Part shown: positions 56,148 to 64,000 of the stretch, one piece after another
Position numbering within the stretch: the stretch's first letter is position 1
Layout of the letters: each line of letters begins with the position of its first letter
NCBI GenBank assembly: GCA_001939945.1
Contig: MOEB01000004.1
Coordinates: forward strand, 62,001 to 126,000
Length of the DNA stretch: 64,000 nucleotides
From: Aerophototrophica crusticola
GTDB lineage: Bacteria; Pseudomonadota; Alphaproteobacteria; Azospirillales; Azospirillaceae
Direction of reading: 5' to 3'
Notes under the pieces: generated by a model
What the model saw: the letters and a program-made list of their open reading frames with translations, nothing else
Database searches by the model: none
Told to the model about the DNA's origin: nothing
Program-made: the position numbers and the translations under genes

Positions 56148-56783
56148 ATGCACGTCCCCGCCGCCTTCGAGGAGCTGGACTCGGTCTTCGCCGATGCCTG
56201 GGCGCGGCTGGCGCGCGGGGCGGCGGACAGGAAATCCGCCCTGCACACCATGACCGTGGCCAGCCTTCGGCAGGACGGGTCGCCCACGGCCCGGACGGTG
56301 GTGCTGCGGGGTGTGCAGCCGGCGGACCGCATCCTGAGGTTCCACACGGACCGGCGGGCGCCCAAGCTGGCAGGGCTGGCGGCGGAGCCCCGGGTGGGGC
56401 TGTTGCTCTATGACCCCGGCGCCCGGTTGCAGCTCCGCCTGGACGGGGTGGCGGAGGTGGTCGGGGAAGGGGGGCTGCCGGACCGGCTGTGGGACCGATC
56501 CCACCCCGGCAGCCGGGCCTGCTACCGCCAACCCGTCGCCCCCGGCGCGTCGGTGGACGGCCCCCGAGTCGCCATCCCCCCGGCCGGGGAGCCGGCCCAT
56601 GGGCGGGAGAACTTCGCCATCGTCCAGGTGCGGGTCCACCGCCTGGATTGGCTGTTCCTGAACGCCGACGGCCACCGGCGCGCCTGTTTCGACTTCTCCC
56701 CGGCCGGCGAAGGCCCGTCACCGGAAGGACATGGCGGCCAAGGGATCGCGGCCGGCTGGACGGGACGCTGGGTCGCCCCCTGA
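56148..56783 (+). CDS. Pyridoxamine 5'-phosphate oxidase-like FMN-binding protein
   Basis: The 211-residue product belongs to the split-barrel FMN-binding family. It shows MTVASLRQDGSPTARTVVLR near residue 35, RFHTDRRAPKLAGL and a C-terminal VHRLDWLFLNADGHRRACFD. True PdxH proteins have similar layout, but several substrate-binding residues are not clearly kept, so it may be a related oxidoreductase. ATG 56148 starts the conserved region. It stands alone. Confidence 0.82.
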   Translation: MHVPAAFEELDSVFADAWARLARGAADRKSALHTMTVASLRQDGSPTARTVVLRGVQPADRILRFHTDRRAPKLAGLAAEPRVGLLLYDPGARLQLRLDGVAEVVGEGGLPDRLWDRSHPGSRACYRQPVAPGASVDGPRVAIPPAGEPAHGRENFAIVQVRVHRLDWLFLNADGHRRACFDFSPAGEGPSPEGHGGQGIAAGWTGRWVAP

Positions 56784-57570
56784 GGCGATCCGAAGGGAAA
56801 GCCGTGTCTTCGCCGTCTGTGTCGCAGACCGGCGCGGGTGCGTGGCTTTACGTCGGCGGGGAAACCGGTCATGCTTCTACTTGCTGCAGGGCAGCACCAT
56901 AAAGGCAGGACCGCCAGGGATGTGCCGGACCGACACAGGGACGCGCCATTGGCGGGCGTCCGGTCGGCCTTGGCCCACCGGCAAGTCCGCCCCCCAAGGC
57001 GCCGGGACCCACCGCCCGCGCCTTCCCGTCCCCTGCGACCTGCGTGATCCCCGACGGTACGGCACGGCCCGGGGTGCGGAATGGGATTATCGGCCCGACC
57101 GGGCTTGTCCGGCCTTTTCCTCGCCTCAATTCGTTAAGACATTGGGGAGATCATGGTCTTCCGACATCGGCGAGGGGCATGACGTGACCGTTGCTGAGGC
57201 GCCAGGGCCGTCCACCGGCCGGCGGGTGATCCCGCCGGGGGGGAACGGTCGGGCCTCCGGTCGGACTGCCCGGCAGGACGCCTGCCGCGCCCCATCGCCC
57301 TTGGCCTTTCGTCCGGCTTCCCGACGGGGCGGCCGGCATGCCCAAATCGGGGTCAGCCGGGATGCCTCGGGTCCCGGCCCCGCCGACAAACAGAATGTCG
57401 CCCACCGCGGGAGCATAAGCCGCGCCACGGGGTTCCTCTTTCAAGGGAGACCCGAAGGCCAGGGCGGGATCGTCGCCAAAACTTCCTTCCGTCCCCAACG
57501 CCGCCGGGACTGCCCCGACCGCCGCGTCCCGACGGCCGTCGATGACAGGTCCGCCTGAAGGAGAGCGCTG
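56784..57570. other. Long upstream region of prkA
   Basis: These 787 bases contain open frames on both strands, but none has a ribosome binding site, family resemblance or convincing composition. Imperfect inverted repeats are visible (for example CCTCAAT/ATTGGGG at about 57122-57147). I searched for sigma-54 and EcfG-type promoters and found no convincing match. Confidence 0.35.
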
Positions 57571-59517
57571 ATGAGTCCGGTCACCGACCTGTTCGCCAGC
57601 TATGCCAATTCCTACGAAAGCCGCCGCGACACCGAGATGTCGCTGATGGACTACCTTGAGGGCTGCCGCGAGGACCCGATCCTCTATGCCACGGCGGCCG
57701 AGCGCCTGCTGGCGGCGATCGGCGAGCCCGAGGTGGTCGACACTGCCCGCGATGCGCGGCTGGCGCGCATCTTCATGAACCGCACGATCAAGGTCTACCC
57801 GGCCTTCTCCGAGTTCTTCGGAATGGAGGAGACCATCGAGCGGATCGTCGGCTACTTCCGCCATGCCGCCCAGGGGCTGGAGGAGCGGAAGCAGATCCTG
57901 TACCTGCTGGGCCCGGTGGGCGGCGGCAAGTCGTCGCTCGCCGAGCGGCTGAAGGCGCTGATGGAGGAAAGGCCCATCTATGTGCTGAAGGCCGGCGACC
58001 AGGTCAGCCCCGTGTTCGAGAGCCCCCTGGGCCTGTTCCACCCGGAGACCATGGGCGCCACGCTGGAGGACCGCTACGGCATCCCCCGCCGCCGCCTGAC
58101 CGGCCTGATGAGCCCCTGGGCCCTGAAGCGGCTGGACGAGTTCGACGGCGACATCCGCAAGTTCAAGGTCGTCAAGCTGCGCCCGTCCCGCCTGCGCCAG
58201 ATCGCCGTGTCCAAGACGGAGCCGGGCGACGAGAACAACCAGGACATCTCCAGCCTGGTCGGCAAGGTCGATATCCGCAAGCTGGAGCTGTACAGCCAGA
58301 ACGACCCCGACGCCTACAGCTATTCCGGCGGCCTGAACCGGGCCAACCAGGGCATGCTCGAGTTCGTCGAGATGTTCAAGGCGCCCATCAAGATGCTGCA
58401 CCCCCTGCTGACCGCCACGCAGGAAGGCAACTACATCGGCACGGAGAACATCGGCGCCCTGCCGTTCCAGGGCGTCATCATGGCCCACAGCAACGAGGCG
58501 GAGTGGCAGAGCTTCAAGAACAACAAGAACAACGAGGCCTTCATCGACCGCATCTGCGTGGTGAAGGTCCCGTACTGCCTGCGGGTGACCGAGGAGCAGA
58601 AGATCTATGAGAAGCTGATCCGCGGCTCCGAGCTGGCGGAGGCGCCCTGCGCCCCGGCGACCCTGGAGATGCTGGCCCGCTTCGCCGTGCTGTCCCGCCT
58701 GCGGGAGCACGGGAACAGCAACCTGTTCAGCAAGATGCGGGTCTATGACGGCGAGAGCCTGAAGGAGACGGACCCCAAGGCCAAGACCCTGCAGGAGTAC
58801 AAGGACGCCGCCGGCGTGGATGAGGGGATGAACGGCATCTCCACCCGCTTCGCCTTCAAGGTCCTGGCCAGCACCTTCAACTATGACAACACCGAGGTCG
58901 GGGCCGACCCGGTGCACCTGATGTACATCCTGGAGCAGTCCATCCGCCGGGAGCAGTTCCCCGACGAGACGGAGAAGAAGTTCCTGGAGTTCATCAAGGC
59001 CGAGCTGGCGCCCCGCTACGCGGAGTTCATCGGCAACGAGATCCAGAAGGCCTATCTGGAAAGCTACCACGACTATGGCCAGAACCTGTTCGACCGCTAT
59101 GTGGACTATGCGGACGCTTGGATCGAGGACCAGGACTTCAAGGACCCCGACACCGGCCAGCTGATGAACCGCGAGCTGCTGAACCAGGAGCTGACCAAGA
59201 TCGAGAAGCCGGCGGGCATCGCCAACCCGAAGGACTTCCGCAACGAGGTGGTGAAGTTCGTGCTGCGCATGCGGGCCAGCAACGGCGGGCGCAACCCGTC
59301 CTGGACCAGCTACGAGAAGCTGCGCGACGTCATCGAGCGGCGGATGTTCAGCCAGGTGGAAGAACTGCTGCCCGTCATCAGCTTCGGCAGCAAGAAGGAC
59401 AGCGACACCGAGAAGAAGCACAACGACTTCGTCCAGCGCATGGTCGCCCGCGGCTACACCGAGCGGCAGGTCCGCCGCCTGGTGGAATGGTACATGCGGG
59501 TGAAGCAGGCGGGGTGA
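57571..59517 (+). CDS. prkA: PrkA family serine protein kinase (YeaG)
   Basis: PrkA/YeaG is an AAA-type protein with kinase-like activity, linked to nitrogen and carbon starvation responses. The 648-residue product has Walker A LLGPVGGGKSS (K120) and the family-specific N terminus (FASYANSYESRRDTEMSLMDYL). A helical C-terminal domain ends in TERQVRRLVEWYMRVKQAG. GAAGGAGAGCGCTG precedes the ATG. It is the first gene of prkA-yeaH-spoVR, matching yeaG-yeaH-ycgB in enterobacteria. A REP-like element separates it from yeaH. Confidence 0.96.
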   Translation: MSPVTDLFASYANSYESRRDTEMSLMDYLEGCREDPILYATAAERLLAAIGEPEVVDTARDARLARIFMNRTIKVYPAFSEFFGMEETIERIVGYFRHAAQGLEERKQILYLLGPVGGGKSSLAERLKALMEERPIYVLKAGDQVSPVFESPLGLFHPETMGATLEDRYGIPRRRLTGLMSPWALKRLDEFDGDIRKFKVVKLRPSRLRQIAVSKTEPGDENNQDISSLVGKVDIRKLELYSQNDPDAYSYSGGLNRANQGMLEFVEMFKAPIKMLHPLLTATQEGNYIGTENIGALPFQGVIMAHSNEAEWQSFKNNKNNEAFIDRICVVKVPYCLRVTEEQKIYEKLIRGSELAEAPCAPATLEMLARFAVLSRLREHGNSNLFSKMRVYDGESLKETDPKAKTLQEYKDAAGVDEGMNGISTRFAFKVLASTFNYDNTEVGADPVHLMYILEQSIRREQFPDETEKKFLEFIKAELAPRYAEFIGNEIQKAYLESYHDYGQNLFDRYVDYADAWIEDQDFKDPDTGQLMNRELLNQELTKIEKPAGIANPKDFRNEVVKFVLRMRASNGGRNPSWTSYEKLRDVIERRMFSQVEELLPVISFGSKKDSDTEKKHNDFVQRMVARGYTERQVRRLVEWYMRVKQAG

Positions 59518-59521
59518 TTTT

Positions 59522-59621
59522 CGTAGGTCGGATTAGCGGCCGGGAGGCCGCGTAATCCGACGGCAGACGGGAGGGTGCGGGGCCGTCGGATTACGGCGCT
59601 CCGCGCCTAATCCGACCTACG
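59522..59621. repeat. REP-like two-hairpin element between prkA and yeaH
   Basis: The 100-bp element is an overall palindrome (CGTAGGTCGGATTA to TAATCCGACCTACG). It is made of two hairpins: GTCGGATTA with TAATCCGAC at 59527-59561, with inner CGGCC-GGGA-GGCCG, and the same arms at 59585-59616 with inner GGCGC-TCC-GCGCC. It is homologous to 51068-51164. Confidence 0.85.
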
Positions 59622-59652
59622 GTTCCTGACGGCACGGAAAGGATGTGAGAGC

Positions 59653-60972
59653 TTGTTCACCATCGTCGACCGGCGCCTGAACCCGAAGGGCAAGAGCCTA
59701 GCCAACCGGCAGCGTTTCCTGCGGCGGGCCAAGGAACAAGTCATGCGCGCCGTGCGGGACGCCTCCGGACGCCGCAAGATCCGCGACATCGAGGTGGGGG
59801 GTGACATCGTCATCTCCCCCGACGGCATCCGTGAGCCCACGCTGCACCGCTCCTCCAGCGGCGGCATCCGCGACATCGTCGTGCCCGGCAACAAGGAGTT
59901 CATGACCGGCGACCGCATCGCCCGGCCGCCCCAGGGCGGCGGGGGCGGGCGCGGCAACGAGGGGTCGGACGACGGGGGCGGGGAGGACGAGTTCCGCTTC
60001 GTCCTGTCCCGGGACGAGTTCATCGACCTGTTCCTGGAGGATTTGGAACTCCCCGACCTGGCCAAGCGCAAGCTGAAGGTCACGGAAAGCGTGTCCTGGC
60101 ACCGGGCCGGCTATTCGGTCAGCGGGTCGCCGGCCAACCTGAACCTGGTGCGCACCATGCGCAACAGCCTGGCCCGGCGCATCGCCCTGAACCGCCCCAC
60201 GGGGGACGAGATCAAGGCCCTGCGGCAGGAGATCGAGGACCTTGAGCGTTCCGGCCAGGACCGGGCCCGGTTGGAAGAGGCGCGGGAGGAGCTTGCCCTG
60301 CTGCTGCGCCGGACCCAGCGCATCCCCTACATCGACCCGGTGGACGTGCGCTACAACCGGTTCGAGGCGGTGCCCCGGCCCACGGCCCAGGCGGTGATGT
60401 TCTGCCTGATGGACGTGTCCGGTTCCATGACCGAGCACATGAAGGACCTGGCAAAAAGGTTCTACATGCTGCTCTACCTGTTCCTCTCCCGCCGCTACAA
60501 GCATGTGGAGGTGGTCTTCATCCGCCACACCCACCGGGCGCAGGAGGTGGACGAGGAGACCTTCTTCTACAGCCCGGAGACGGGCGGCACCGTCGTCTCC
60601 ACCGCGCTGGAGGAGATGCAGCGGGTGGTGGAGGAGCGGTTCCCCGTGGATGAGTGGAACATCTACGCCGCCCAGGCCAGCGACGGCGACAACGCCCTGT
60701 CCGACAACGCCAAGACGGCCAGCCTGCTGGGCGACGTGATCCTGCCCATGTGCCAGTACTATGCCTATATCGAGGTGGGCCAGGACGGCATGCCCGCGGG
60801 CATCGGCTATGGCGGCGGCAGCCGCGAGTCCGACCTGTGGCGCACCTATAAGAACATCCAGGGGCCGGACCAGCCGCTGGCCATGAAGCGGGTCACCCAC
60901 CGGCGGGACATCTACCCCGTCTTCCGCGAGCTGTTTTCCCGTGAGGGCGCCGCCCAGGGGGTCGACGCATGA
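59653..60972 (+). CDS. yeaH: YeaH/YhbH family protein (DUF444)
   Basis: The 439-residue product belongs to the DUF444 family, which has a von Willebrand factor A-like domain. It shows the typical start FTIVDRRLNPKGKSLANRQR, a glycine-rich linker (about residues 95-115) and the metal-site-like VMFCLMDVSGSMTEHMKDL. The start is TTG 59653, chosen because the conserved N terminus begins there and no ATG fits; GTGAGAGC precedes it. The gene overlaps the spoVR start by four bases. It works genetically with PrkA in stress response; the molecular role is unknown. Confidence 0.95.
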   Translation: MFTIVDRRLNPKGKSLANRQRFLRRAKEQVMRAVRDASGRRKIRDIEVGGDIVISPDGIREPTLHRSSSGGIRDIVVPGNKEFMTGDRIARPPQGGGGGRGNEGSDDGGGEDEFRFVLSRDEFIDLFLEDLELPDLAKRKLKVTESVSWHRAGYSVSGSPANLNLVRTMRNSLARRIALNRPTGDEIKALRQEIEDLERSGQDRARLEEAREELALLLRRTQRIPYIDPVDVRYNRFEAVPRPTAQAVMFCLMDVSGSMTEHMKDLAKRFYMLLYLFLSRRYKHVEVVFIRHTHRAQEVDEETFFYSPETGGTVVSTALEEMQRVVEERFPVDEWNIYAAQASDGDNALSDNAKTASLLGDVILPMCQYYAYIEVGQDGMPAGIGYGGGSRESDLWRTYKNIQGPDQPLAMKRVTHRRDIYPVFRELFSREGAAQGVDA

Positions 60973-62531
60973 CGCTGCTCTTGGACGCCCCGTCGGGGCC
61001 GCTCTACACCGGCGCCGACTGGGATTACGACAAGGTCCGCAAGGTCTATGACGCCATCGAGCAGGTGGGCGTCAAGGAAATGGGCCTGGACATCTACACC
61101 AACCAGATCGAGGTCATCACCTCGGAACAGATGCTGGACGCCTATTCCAGCATCGGCATGCCGCTGCTGTACAAGCACTGGTCCTTCGGCAAGCACTTCG
61201 CCCGGGACGAGGTGCTGTACCGCAAGGGCCTGCGCGGCCTCGCCTATGAGATCGTGATCAACAGCAACCCCTGCATCAGCTACATCATGGAAGAGAACAC
61301 CATGACGATGCAGGCGCTGGTCATCGCCCACGCCGCCTTCGGCCACAACCACTTCTTCAAGAACAATTACCTGTTCCGGCAGTGGACGGACGCGGACGGC
61401 ATCCTGGACTACCTGTCCTTCGCCAAGGAATACATCTCCAAGTGCGAGGAGCGCTACGGCCTGGCGCTGGTGGAACGGGTGCTGGATGCCGCCCATGCCC
61501 TGATGAACCACGGCGTCCACCGCTATCCCCGCCGCCGCGGCCTGGATTTGCGTCTGGAGCAGCAGCGGTCGCGGGAGCGGCAGGAGCATGCGGAGCGCAC
61601 CTTCAACGACCTCTGGCGCACCGTGCCCAGCAAGGCCGGCGGGCCCAGCCCCCTGTCCGACCGGGACCGGCGGCGGGCGCTGCTGGAACTGCCGGAGGAA
61701 AATGTCCTCTATTTCCTGGAGAAGAAGGCGCCGCGGCTGCAGGGCTGGCAGCGGGAGATCCTGCGCATCGTCCGCCACGTGGCCCAGTATTTCTACCCGC
61801 AGCGCCAGACCAAGGTGATGAACGAGGGCTGCGCCACCTATTGCCACTACCGCATCCTGCACACCCTGCATGAGCGGGGGCAGTTGACGGACGGGGCTTG
61901 GCTGGAGGCGCTGCACAGCCACACCAACGTGGTCTTCCAGCCGGAGTTCGACGACCCGCGCTATGGCGGCATGAACCCCTATGCGCTGGGTTTCGCCATG
62001 ATGCAGGACATCGAACGCATCGCCACCAACCCCACGGCGGAGGACCGGGAATGGTTCCCCGACCTGGCCGGTAGCGGCGACGGCATGGTGGCGCTGAAGG
62101 ATGCCTGGGCCAACTACCGGGATGAGAGCTTCATCCTGCAGTACCTCTCCCCGGCCATGATCCGCAAGTTCCGCCTGTTCCACGTCAAGGACGACCACCG
62201 GGAGCCGGAGCTGCGCGTCCAGGCCATCCATGACGAGCGCGGCTACCGCGAGGTCCGCCAGGCCCTGGCCCGCCAGTACGACATCGCCTGGGCTGAGGCC
62301 GACATCCAGATCGTGGACGTGGACCTGACCGGCGACCGCCGCCTGCTGATGGAACATCGGGTCATGAACCAGGTGGTGCTGGAGGAGGAGGAGACCCGCG
62401 CCGTCATCCAGCACCTGGCCGATCTGTGGGGCTATGAGGTGGTGCTGGAGGAGGTCGACGCCGCCAGCGGCGCCCGGCTGAAGAAGCACACGGTGGGGCC
62501 GAGGACGGTGCTGGGAGGGACGTTCGGGTAG
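60969..62531 (+). CDS. SpoVR family protein
   Basis: The 520-residue product belongs to the SpoVR/YcgB family, named after a Bacillus spore cortex protein but widespread in non-sporulating bacteria. Visible family segments are YYDAIEQVGVKEMGLD-like (VYDAIEQVGVKEMGLDIY), MPLLYKHWSFGKHF, the metal-binding-like AHAAFGHNHFFKNN and VMNEGCATYCHYRI. Its ATG lies inside the yeaH stop region (ATGA overlap), confirming the prkA-yeaH-spoVR operon. The function is not established. Confidence 0.95.
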   Translation: MTLLLDAPSGPLYTGADWDYDKVRKVYDAIEQVGVKEMGLDIYTNQIEVITSEQMLDAYSSIGMPLLYKHWSFGKHFARDEVLYRKGLRGLAYEIVINSNPCISYIMEENTMTMQALVIAHAAFGHNHFFKNNYLFRQWTDADGILDYLSFAKEYISKCEERYGLALVERVLDAAHALMNHGVHRYPRRRGLDLRLEQQRSRERQEHAERTFNDLWRTVPSKAGGPSPLSDRDRRRALLELPEENVLYFLEKKAPRLQGWQREILRIVRHVAQYFYPQRQTKVMNEGCATYCHYRILHTLHERGQLTDGAWLEALHSHTNVVFQPEFDDPRYGGMNPYALGFAMMQDIERIATNPTAEDREWFPDLAGSGDGMVALKDAWANYRDESFILQYLSPAMIRKFRLFHVKDDHREPELRVQAIHDERGYREVRQALARQYDIAWAEADIQIVDVDLTGDRRLLMEHRVMNQVVLEEEETRAVIQHLADLWGYEVVLEEVDAASGARLKKHTVGPRTVLGGTFG

Positions 62532-62720
62532 GAAGTGCCCTGCCAAGCACCGGAGTCATCCCGGGCTTGACCCGGGACCCTTGGGAAAGCCGTCGTGCCA
62601 ATGGCGCGGCAGCAGGCCTGCGGAGAGTTAGCCAGGTTTTTCGGTGATCTGCATCGACCGATCCCGAGGGCCCCGGCTCTCCGCTGCGCTACGGCCGGGG
62701 TGACATCCAGCGACTTGCAT
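62532..62720. repeat. Interspersed intergenic repeat, copy B
   Basis: This 189-bp copy matches the element at 31888-32081 along its whole length, including TCATCCCGGGCTTGACCCGG, TGCGGAGAG, TAGCCAGG and GATCCCGAGGGCCCCGG. It starts right after the spoVR stop and ends at the first base of the convergent gene's stop codon. Confidence 0.85.
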
Positions 62721-63691
62721 CACCCCCGCCCATGCGGCCGGTCCAGATCCAGCACTGGGCCCAGCGGGACGACGCCCGTGGGGTTGATCATGGTGTGGCT
62801 CTGGTAGTAGTGGCCCTTGATGTGCTGGAAGTTGACGGTCTCCCGCACCCCTGGCCACTGGTACAGCTCCCGCAGGTAGCCCGACAGGGCCGGGTAATCG
62901 GCGATGCGGCGCAGGTTGCACTTGAAGTGGCCGTGGTAGACGGCGTCGAAGCGGACCAGGGTGGTGAACAGGCGCCAGTCGGCTTCGGTTACTTGGTCGC
63001 CCACCAGGTAACGTTGGCCGGACAGCCGTTCCTCCAGCCAGTCCAGCGTCTCGAACAGGGGCCGCACCCCCTCCTCATAGGCGTCCTGGGTGGTGGCGAA
63101 GCCGGCCTTGTAGACACCGTTGTTGACGGTGTCGTAGACGCGGGCGTTCACCGCGTCGATCTCCGCCCTCAGGGCCTCCGGGTAATAGTCGCCTGATGTG
63201 GCGCCGATGCCGTCGAAGGCGCTGTTGAACATCCGGATGATGTCGGCGGACTCGTTGCTGACGATGCTGCCCGCTTGCTTTTCCCACAGCACCGGCACGG
63301 TCACCCGGCCGGTATGGTCCGGCTTGGCCGCCGTGTAGACCTGGTGCAGGAAGCGGGCATGGTTGATGGGGTCGGGCACCACGCCGGGGCCGTCATCGAA
63401 GGTCCAGCCCTGGTCGGCCATCAGCCAATGGACGACGGAGACGCCGACCATCCCCTCCAACCCCTTCAGCCGGCGGAAGATCAGGGTCCGGTGCGCCCAG
63501 GGGCAGGCGAGGGAGACGTACAGGTGGTAGCGCCCGGCCTCCGCCTTGAAGCCCCCGCTACCGGTCGGGCCGGGGCTGCCGTCGGCGGTCACCCAGTTGC
63601 GGAAGGCGCTGTCCATCCGCTTGAAGCGGCCGCCCGTGGACTTGGTGTCATACCACTGGTCCTGCCAGCGGCCCTCGACGAGCAATCCCAT
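62720..63691 (-). CDS. Glutathionyl-hydroquinone reductase-like GST (YqjG/Xi class)
   Basis: Xi-class glutathione transferases reduce glutathionyl-hydroquinones. The 323-residue product has the catalytic cysteine motif VSLACPWAHRTL near residue 60, the family NESADIIRMFNSAFD segment near residue 150, and the C-terminal helical domain with FDAVYHGHFKCN and IKGHYYQSHTMINPTGVVPLGP. AGGAGGATGCG before the ATG at 63691 supports the start. It converges with the spoVR operon across a repeat. Confidence 0.94.
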   Translation of the reverse strand: MGLLVEGRWQDQWYDTKSTGGRFKRMDSAFRNWVTADGSPGPTGSGGFKAEAGRYHLYVSLACPWAHRTLIFRRLKGLEGMVGVSVVHWLMADQGWTFDDGPGVVPDPINHARFLHQVYTAAKPDHTGRVTVPVLWEKQAGSIVSNESADIIRMFNSAFDGIGATSGDYYPEALRAEIDAVNARVYDTVNNGVYKAGFATTQDAYEEGVRPLFETLDWLEERLSGQRYLVGDQVTEADWRLFTTLVRFDAVYHGHFKCNLRRIADYPALSGYLRELYQWPGVRETVNFQHIKGHYYQSHTMINPTGVVPLGPVLDLDRPHGRG

Positions 63692-63791
63692 CGCATCCTC
63701 CTGCCTATCGTCCCAGTCCAACAGGAAGATGCGTCGCCCATGCCAACCATCATAGAGGAGAAGGTCGGGATGGTTTGTCCCACTGGGTAGG

Positions 63792-64000
63792 TCAATCCCG
63801 CGCCGGGACCCGCTTTTCCGACTGCCAGATGGACCAGGTCAGGCCGGCGCCCGCGCCGACGGTCCACTTCTCCCGGAACAGGGGGCTGTCCTCGTTCGCG
63901 GCGCCGCCATGGTAGCTGATCTGGGTGCCGGCGAAGAGGCGGACGTTCTCGGTGACCATGGTGCTGATGCCGATGTTGGCCCGGGTCCCCATGTAGCCTT
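63792..64000 (-). CDS. 3' part of a putative outer-membrane beta-barrel protein (MipA/OmpV-like)
   Basis: Only the last 69 or so codons are in the window; the frame stays open to the edge, so the start lies beyond it. The visible part alternates polar and aromatic residues like outer-membrane strands (NVRLFAGTQISYHGG, WTVGAGAGLTWSIW) and has the EDSPLFREK segment seen near the C terminus of MipA/OmpV-like proteins. It is upstream of the glutathione transferase gene on the same strand, 100 bases away. Family assignment is tentative. Confidence 0.5.
   Translation of the reverse strand, partial: GYMGTRANIGISTMVTENVRLFAGTQISYHGGAANEDSPLFREKWTVGAGAGLTWSIWQSEKRVPARD

Noticed and set aside
57126-57428. 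100-residue minus-strand frame upstream of prkA
   Set aside because: It has no ribosome binding site, no family pattern and a composition like shadow frames.
56731-57558. 275-residue plus-strand frame before prkA
   Set aside because: It begins inside the FMN-binding protein gene, the translation is rich in R, G and P with no pattern, and no start signal is seen.

Overview
The window is chromosomal DNA of a high-GC alphaproteobacterium, most plausibly from the Rhodospirillales (Azospirillum/Niveispirillum-like). The evidence is an F1 ATP synthase operon in the order atpHAGDC with no Fo genes beside it, a TamA/TamB pair, a prkA-yeaH-spoVR operon, and very GC-rich codon use throughout. No rRNA, tRNA, CRISPR array or intact insertion sequence was seen. 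The genus is an inference from gene content, not a database result.

Layout. 1-5.1 kb: acetyl-CoA acetyltransferase, a small HExxH-type protein of unknown role, a cluster of structured repeats, and the GTPase TypA with a terminator-like hairpin inside its leader. 5.3-11.7 kb: the envelope pair tamA-tamB. 11.7-13.8 kb: a distinctly AT-richer island with a subtilisin-like S8 peptidase and a small downstream protein that resembles the peptidase's own N-terminal prodomain. 13.8-18.4 kb: a methyltransferase, a GlxA-type regulator, the ahpC-ahpD peroxide-defence pair with a recognisable OxyR-type site upstream, and an HXXEE membrane protein. 18.7-20.9 kb: priA. 21.0-22.8 kb: a chimeric protein joining a peptidoglycan-binding-like region, a phage MuF-type signature and a T4-type lysozyme domain, convergent with a secreted cysteine-rich protein. 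22.9-25.5 kb: a glycosyltransferase and an LpxH-like phosphoesterase in one operon, and a small conserved protein.

25.9-30.9 kb: atpHAGDC, ending in a strong terminator. 31-38 kb: a ferritin-like protein, an RppH-type Nudix hydrolase, a serine beta-lactamase-like hydrolase, a carboxymuconolactone decarboxylase-family protein, and a large fused indolepyruvate ferredoxin oxidoreductase. 38.3-42.1 kb: a single-chain restriction-modification enzyme whose probable target-recognition region is visibly AT-richer than the rest, and a small unknown protein. 42.7-46.6 kb: threonine ammonia-lyase behind an array of GTCACCTTA repeats, then a four-gene lipoprotein operon (CsgG-like, small lipoprotein, DUF4810, DUF799/GNA1162). 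46.7 kb: dihydroneopterin aldolase. 47.2-54.8 kb: a surface polysaccharide region (O-antigen ligase/polymerase, acyltransferase, two GT2 glycosyltransferases, two neighbouring flippases). 55-56.8 kb: two small unknown proteins and an FMN-binding oxidase-like protein. 57.6-62.5 kb: prkA-yeaH-spoVR. 62.7-64 kb: a glutathionyl-hydroquinone reductase-like protein and the 3' end of an outer-membrane protein gene that runs off the window.

The most unusual content is the accessory material: the S8 peptidase with a separate prodomain-like partner, the MuF-lysozyme chimera with an abrupt internal base-composition change, and several families of intergenic palindromic repeats. Some repeats differ by compensatory base changes, and one supplies the last residues and stop codon of a flippase gene.
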